From NCBI GenBank assembly GCA_964557845.1, contig CAZLBV010000128.1, forward strand, positions 1 through 9,195: a DNA stretch of 9,195 nt, read 5' to 3'. The stretch is from CAZLBV01 sp964557845 (GTDB lineage Bacteria > Acidobacteriota > Aminicenantia > Aminicenantales > Aminicenantaceae). This document shows positions 5,942 to 9,195 of the stretch, piece after piece. The notes under the pieces were generated by a model. The model was not told where the DNA came from. It worked only from the letters and a program-made list of their open reading frames with translations, and made no database searches. Numbering within the stretch: position 1 is the stretch's first letter; each line of letters opens with the position of its first letter. A program made the translations under genes and the position numbers.

Positions 5942-7447
5942 TCAACTTCCCAGTGCGGCAGCGGTCATTATACTATGTGCATCCCATTTCTGCACAGGGC
6001 GCAGCGCAACCAGCTTAAACCTGTGAAATACAGCGATATTATCGCAAATACCCAATAGTTCAGGCAGATAGGAGCTTACAAATATTATCGACTTTCCATG
6101 AGCCGACAGCCTGCCGATCCACTCATAAATCTGCGATTTACTCACAATATCTATGCCTCGAGTCGGCTCGTCCAGTAACAGTACCTCTGCTTCCTGATGC
6201 AATAAGCGGGCAAGGGCAACTTTCTGTTGGTTGCCTCCGGACAGGTTGTCAACAGCTTGGTCAGGATTTTCAGCTTTTATATTCATTATATCCAGGAATC
6301 TCGAAGCCTCCTTTTTTTGCTTTTTTAGATCGATAAAGCCGTATCTGTTATAGGGTCCATACCGGCTCATGGTCAAATTATCTGCCAATGACAGGGATAA
6401 GGCCAATCCTTCCCTTTGTCGGTCTTCGCTCAAAAATCCGACTCCTTGTTTTATTCGTTCCCTGGGGTTTCCTTGAGAAATTGTCTGCCCAGATAAAACA
6501 ATTACGCCTTTTTCTACTTTGTCCAGACCGAATAGCGTACGCAGCATCTCGGTACGGCCGGCTCCGATCAATCCGGCAACCCCCAGGATCTCGCCCTTTC
6601 TAAGCTCAAGATCTATGGCCTCAAGCATATTTTTACCTTTTAACCCTTTTACAGTTAAAACAACATCTTTAATGCGATGGTCCACTCTTGGAAACAATTC
6701 TGAAAACTCCTGTCCAACCATCATTTGGATAATCTCATCCAGACTAACTTCGTGCATAGCACCGGATCTGATCATTTTACCATCTCTAAGCACAGTGAAA
6801 CGATCAGCAACCCGCTGTACTTCTTCCAGAAAATGGCTGATATATATAATTCCTACTCCCTTTTGTTTAAGTTTATGGATTATTTCAAAAAGCCGCTCAC
6901 AATCCTCAAGAGACAAACTGCTGGTAGGTTCATCCATGACTATTATACTTGCCTCCCCGATCAACGCCCGGGTAATCTCAACAATCTGGCGGGCCCCTAC
7001 ACTTAAATTCCCGACTTTTGCATCCAGCGGTATTTTCTCATGCCCGACAAAGCAGAGAGCTTCCTGCACCATGTTTGCCATCTCTTTTAGTCTCAGGAAA
7101 CCCGATGTGCTTATCTCCCTGCCCAACATCACGTTTTCCATAACCGTAAGATGAGGAGCTAAGTTGAGCTCCTGATAGATCATGGAAATTCCTTTTTTTC
7201 GGCTTTCAAGGGGATTGGAAGGTTGAAAAGCTTCACCATCCAAATATATATTTCCTTTATCGGGTTTAATCGCTCCACTTAGAATTTTTACAAGGGTACT
7301 TTTCCCAGCTCCATTTTCACCCAATAAAGCATGAACCTCCCCGCTTTTAAGCTCAAAGCCAACATCTTCCAGTGCTGTAGTGGCTCCAAAGTGTTTGCTT
7401 ATTCCCGTCATTTTAAGACGGAGAGAACATTCCTGGTTAATCGTCAT
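5942..7447 (-). CDS. RbsA-type double ATP-binding protein of a sugar ABC importer
   Basis: 501 residues with two fused nucleotide-binding domains, as usual for RbsA/MglA/XylG. Domain 1: Walker A GENGAGKST (43-51), signature LSVGARQ (148-154), Walker B IIVMDEP (168-174), His205. Domain 2: degenerate Walker A GLIGAGRT (292-299) with Arg in place of the catalytic Lys, signature LSGGNQQ (402-408), Walker B VLLLDEP (422-428), and Ser rather than His in the switch (FVSSY). This asymmetry is normal for the family: one intact and one degenerate site. The ATG at 7447 overlaps the TGA of the binding-protein gene in ATGA, indicating translational coupling, with only a weak GGAT before it. The family is certain; the sugar is not. 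Confidence 0.94.
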   Translation of the reverse strand: MTINQECSLRLKMTGISKHFGATTALEDVGFELKSGEVHALLGENGAGKSTLVKILSGAIKPDKGNIYLDGEAFQPSNPLESRKKGISMIYQELNLAPHLTVMENVMLGREISTSGFLRLKEMANMVQEALCFVGHEKIPLDAKVGNLSVGARQIVEITRALIGEASIIVMDEPTSSLSLEDCERLFEIIHKLKQKGVGIIYISHFLEEVQRVADRFTVLRDGKMIRSGAMHEVSLDEIIQMMVGQEFSELFPRVDHRIKDVVLTVKGLKGKNMLEAIDLELRKGEILGVAGLIGAGRTEMLRTLFGLDKVEKGVIVLSGQTISQGNPRERIKQGVGFLSEDRQREGLALSLSLADNLTMSRYGPYNRYGFIDLKKQKKEASRFLDIMNIKAENPDQAVDNLSGGNQQKVALARLLHQEAEVLLLDEPTRGIDIVSKSQIYEWIGRLSAHGKSIIFVSSYLPELLGICDNIAVFHRFKLVALRPVQKWDAHSIMTAAALGS

Positions 7448-8445
7448 CTATCCAAATAACGGGAGAAATCCGGTTCAAGCAGCTGCCTGTTTTTGGGCTC
7501 ATCCATATTTTCTCTGGTTATTAGGTATACTCCTGTATCGACCCGCGTTTCAATTTCCACTCCCTTTAAATGAAGGATCATTTGTTTAACCCCGAGATAT
7601 CCCATATTTAAGGGATCCTGCAGGATCAAACCATGTATTTCCCCATCCTTTAATCCCTGCACTAATTTAGGGCTGCTGTCAAAACCGACAAATTTGATCT
7701 TGCCTGCTAAACCAGATTCTTGAATCGCCCTCAGCGTTCCGAACGTGGTTGATTCATTCGGGCAAAAAATCCCTTCAACATCAGGAAAGCGGCTGAGAAG
7801 ATTTTCTGTCAATTGATAAGCTGACTCCGTAGTGGTTCCTGCATACTGGTCTTCTGCCAAGAATTCGATTTCGGGATATTGATTCTGGATGGTTTCTTTG
7901 AAACCGTTTTCCCTATTAGTTGTGCTCGCCGACCCTTCTTGATAACGGATAAGAAATATTTTTCCCTCTTCATCTAAAAGCTCCCCCATCTTTTCAGCTG
8001 CCATAACGCCGCCTCTAAAGTTATCTGTCGCTACAAAACAAATATAATCACTCCCTTGTAGGGCAGAATCAATGATCACCACTGGAATGTTTTCCCGGGC
8101 TGCATCTGTAACCGGTCTCATCAAGGCCCGGTCATCCAATGGGGCCAATACGATCCCGTCGACCCCACGACTTATAAAATCTTCAACCACTGTTATCTGC
8201 TGCGCTCTATCATCTTCTTTTTGCGGACCTTTCCATAAAATTTCCACATCCAATTCAAGTCCTGCCTTAACAGCGCCTGCGTGGACTGATTTCCAGAATT
8301 CATGCGTTACCCCTTTGGGAATAACCGCAATCTCGACTTTATCTTCTGTATCCACCCCTGCCTCTTTCTTCTCGGAAGACCCACAACCATATATCCCCAT
8401 CAAAACTACGAGGACCAAACTGGATAGAAATAAAACCTTTTTCAT
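7444..8445 (-). CDS. Periplasmic sugar-binding lipoprotein of an ABC importer (RbsB/YtfQ-like)
   Basis: With ATG 8445 the protein is 333 residues and begins with a lipoprotein signal (MKKVLFLSS... IYGC), acylated at Cys21. An in-frame ATG at 8505 would add 20 charged residues in front of the signal, which is unlikely; AAGG five bases before 8445 supports the inner start. The mature part is a type I two-lobe binding fold of the Peripla_BP_4 class: IPKGVTHEFWKSVHAGA at the first lobe, GVDGIVLAPLDD, IPVVIIDSAL, ATDNFRGG, the lobe-2 motif GIFCPNESTTFGTLRAI, and KFVGFDSSP. Members bind ribose, galactose, xylose, inositol or similar pyranoses and furanoses. It is the first gene of the operon, as expected for the component needed in excess. 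Confidence 0.92.
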   Translation of the reverse strand: MKKVLFLSSLVLVVLMGIYGCGSSEKKEAGVDTEDKVEIAVIPKGVTHEFWKSVHAGAVKAGLELDVEILWKGPQKEDDRAQQITVVEDFISRGVDGIVLAPLDDRALMRPVTDAARENIPVVIIDSALQGSDYICFVATDNFRGGVMAAEKMGELLDEEGKIFLIRYQEGSASTTNRENGFKETIQNQYPEIEFLAEDQYAGTTTESAYQLTENLLSRFPDVEGIFCPNESTTFGTLRAIQESGLAGKIKFVGFDSSPKLVQGLKDGEIHGLILQDPLNMGYLGVKQMILHLKGVEIETRVDTGVYLITRENMDEPKNRQLLEPDFSRYLDR

Positions 8446-8450
8446 GACAA

Positions 8451-8454
8451 CCTT
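8451..8454 (-). promoter_or_regulatory. Ribosome-binding site supporting the inner start of the binding-protein gene
   Basis: AAGG on the minus strand ends five bases before ATG 8445. A second AAGG lies before the in-frame ATG at 8487, so the Shine-Dalgarno evidence alone does not decide the start; the lipoprotein signal does. Confidence 0.5.
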
Positions 8455-8506
8455 ATTATGACTCAATTGAAAATTCCTTTTTGGCATGATCTTCCTTAAA
8501 TTCAAT

Positions 8507-8534
8507 AGATTATCTAAATCAGGATGAAAGTCAA
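8507..8534 (-). promoter_or_regulatory. Possible promoter of the sugar-transport operon with a dyad over the -10
   Basis: TTGACT (8534-8529), a 16-bp spacer and TAATCT (8512-8507) form a candidate sigma-70 promoter. The -35 is good and the -10 is poor (three of six bases). The 11-bp palindrome TAGATAATCTA (8516-8506) lies across the -10 and could be a repressor half-site or chance. The leader to ATG 8445 would be about 55 bases. Confidence 0.38.
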
Positions 8535-8675
8535 GGTCATGATAAAAAATAAAAGGAGCTATTTCACGATTGTTTTAGAGTGGTAACATCATATTGAAAG
8601 CATACAGAGTCGCCCCCCTGATTAAAAGTTTGAAAATGAAGACAGAATAATATGGAATATATTAAATAAGTTTCG

Positions 8676-8729
8676 AAAAAAGACAAACAGGAAGAACCTC
8701 CTTGTAAATCAAGCCGGTTCTTCCTGTTT
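8676..8729 (-). terminator. Rho-independent terminator of the 65-residue protein gene
   Basis: Perfect 14-bp arms AAACAGGAAGAACC (8685-8698) and GGTTCTTCCTGTTT (8716-8729) enclose 17 bases, in which CTTG/CAAG can pair further. On the minus strand the hairpin is followed by GTC and six T (complement of 8676-8681). It begins ten bases after the stop of the gene at 8739 and separates it from the sugar operon. I see nothing else firm between 8535 and 8675. Confidence 0.9.
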
Positions 8730-8738
8730 TATACTGGC

Positions 8739-8936
8739 TTATTTTTTCTTTAAAATTGGCATGCCGGTTCTTTTGGTCTCTTCAACTTTATAGCCGGCAG
8801 GAACATCGTCTAAAGAGCCGGATCTTATATCTCTGGCAAAATAATAAATTCTCTGCTTTCTGCCACCCTTTAGATTTACATCTTTAAAGTGAAGATAATA
8901 CTTAACCCCTTTTGAATTTGTGAATTCATATGCCAT
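8739..8936 (-). CDS. Small conserved protein of unknown function (65 residues)
   Basis: A basic 65-residue protein without Cys, signal peptide or membrane segment, so probably cytosolic. The pattern MAYEFTNSKG-KYYLH, GGRKQRIYYFARDIR, DDVPAGYKVEETKRTGMPILKKK resembles a widespread family of short hypothetical proteins in bacterial genomes with the same GGR-Q-IYYF core and R-G-P-LKK ending; I know of no assigned function. The pattern of short beta-type stretches suggests a small beta fold. The start is secured by GGGAGG seven bases upstream, and the gene has a candidate promoter and a strong terminator of its own, which argues for a real, independently expressed gene. A nucleic-acid- or ribosome-associated role would suit its charge but is speculation. 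Confidence 0.85.
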   Translation of the reverse strand: MAYEFTNSKGVKYYLHFKDVNLKGGRKQRIYYFARDIRSGSLDDVPAGYKVEETKRTGMPILKKK

Positions 8937-8943
8937 TTATTTA

Positions 8944-8949
8944 CCTCCC
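8944..8949 (-). promoter_or_regulatory. Strong ribosome-binding site of the 65-residue protein gene
   Basis: GGGAGG on the minus strand lies seven bases before ATG 8936, the clearest evidence besides the terminator that this short frame is translated. Confidence 0.88.
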
Positions 8950-9007
8950 AATAAAGTTATTTTTTGTTAGTGGAAATTTGGCCTCTATTTTTCCAATTCT
9001 TGTTCAA

Positions 9008-9035
9008 TTTTTATAAAAATAAGGCGTAATGTCAA
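9008..9035 (-). promoter_or_regulatory. Probable sigma-70 promoter of the 65-residue protein gene
   Basis: Perfect TTGACA (9035-9030), a 16-bp spacer and TAAAAA (9013-9008, four of six bases). A better-looking TATAAA overlaps but would leave only 14 bp of spacing. The leader would be about 65 bases and A/T-rich. I saw no riboswitch or clear hairpin in it. Confidence 0.55.
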
Positions 9036-9195
9036 GATATATTAAAAAAAAATTTCTTTACGCTATTTTTACACTCTCCTATTTTGCTTTTTAGGAATTC
9101 TTTTAAATTAAAAAAATCATTCTAAAATCCAAAAAAATATTGATAAACTCAAATAAATTTAAAAAATTTATTTTTTTTATTTTTTTTATTTTTTT
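9036..9195. other. Extremely A/T-rich noncoding end of the window
   Basis: The stretch is mostly A and T in short homopolymer runs with few G or C. No reading frame, ribosome-binding site or RNA fold could be supported. It may be the upstream region of a gene beyond the window, or a low-complexity contig end. Confidence 0.6.
9170..9195. repeat. Short tandem repeat ATTTTTTTT, period 9
   Basis: A single A at 9170, 9179 and 9188 is each followed by a T run (eight, eight, and seven to the window end), making nearly three 9-bp units. Such a tract is prone to slippage and to assembly breaks, which would explain the window ending here. Confidence 0.85.

Noticed and set aside
5432..6058. 208-residue plus-strand frame across the permease and ATPase genes
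   Set aside because: It lies antisense to two clearly recognised genes and crosses their boundary, with no start signal.
6519..7154. 211-residue plus-strand frame opposite the ATPase gene
   Set aside because: Antisense shadow; the minus strand carries all ATPase motifs here.
8446..8505. Upstream 20-residue extension of the binding protein from ATG 8505
   Set aside because: It would bury the lipoprotein signal behind charged residues. The ATG at 8445 has AAGG before it and gives a textbook signal and lipobox.

Overview
The window (about 40% G+C by eye) looks like the end of a chromosomal contig from a Gram-negative (diderm) bacterium. It carries an LptB-type ATPase of lipopolysaccharide export, a secreted FecR/DUF6600 protein with a signal peptide, and a lipoprotein sugar-binding protein with its ABC transporter. 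FecR+DUF6600 proteins and matches to the sigma-54 consensus fit lineages such as Acidobacteriota/Aminicenantota or former Deltaproteobacteria, but I cannot fix the phylum from sequence alone. No rRNA, tRNA, CRISPR array, phage gene or intact transposase was seen.

Layout. Positions 1-705 (+) hold the 3' end of lptB, cut by the window edge. Everything else is on the minus strand. Gene 681-2111 encodes a zinc-ribbon / long acidic linker / RDD-like membrane protein. It overlaps lptB tail to tail by 25 bp and appears to be read from its own sigma-70 promoter as a leaderless GTG mRNA. A perfect palindromic terminator (2231-2276) separates it from gene 2311-4581, a 756-residue secreted protein with a FecR domain, a Trp/Tyr-rich DUF6600 domain and a roughly 330-residue Ser/Arg tail. 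That gene has a near-consensus sigma-54 promoter (4609-4624), with a dyad and a tandem 15-bp repeat upstream. The 354-bp gap 4582-4935 is otherwise noncoding.

Positions 4936-8445 are a three-gene ABC sugar importer operon read right to left: lipoprotein binding protein, double-domain ATPase (4-bp ATGA overlap), then permease (43-bp gap). No kinase, isomerase or regulator gene accompanies it, so the substrate is open. A gene for a 65-residue conserved small protein (8739-8936) follows, with its own promoter, strong ribosome-binding site and terminator. The last 160 bases are extremely A/T-rich and end in an (AT8) repeat, which suggests a contig edge.

How the parts relate. lptB and the FecR/DUF6600 gene both concern the cell envelope, but the genes are separate transcription units and not an obvious pathway. 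The most unusual items are the leaderless start decided by a promoter, the sigma-54 control region of the FecR/DUF6600 gene, and the SR-like tail of that exported protein.
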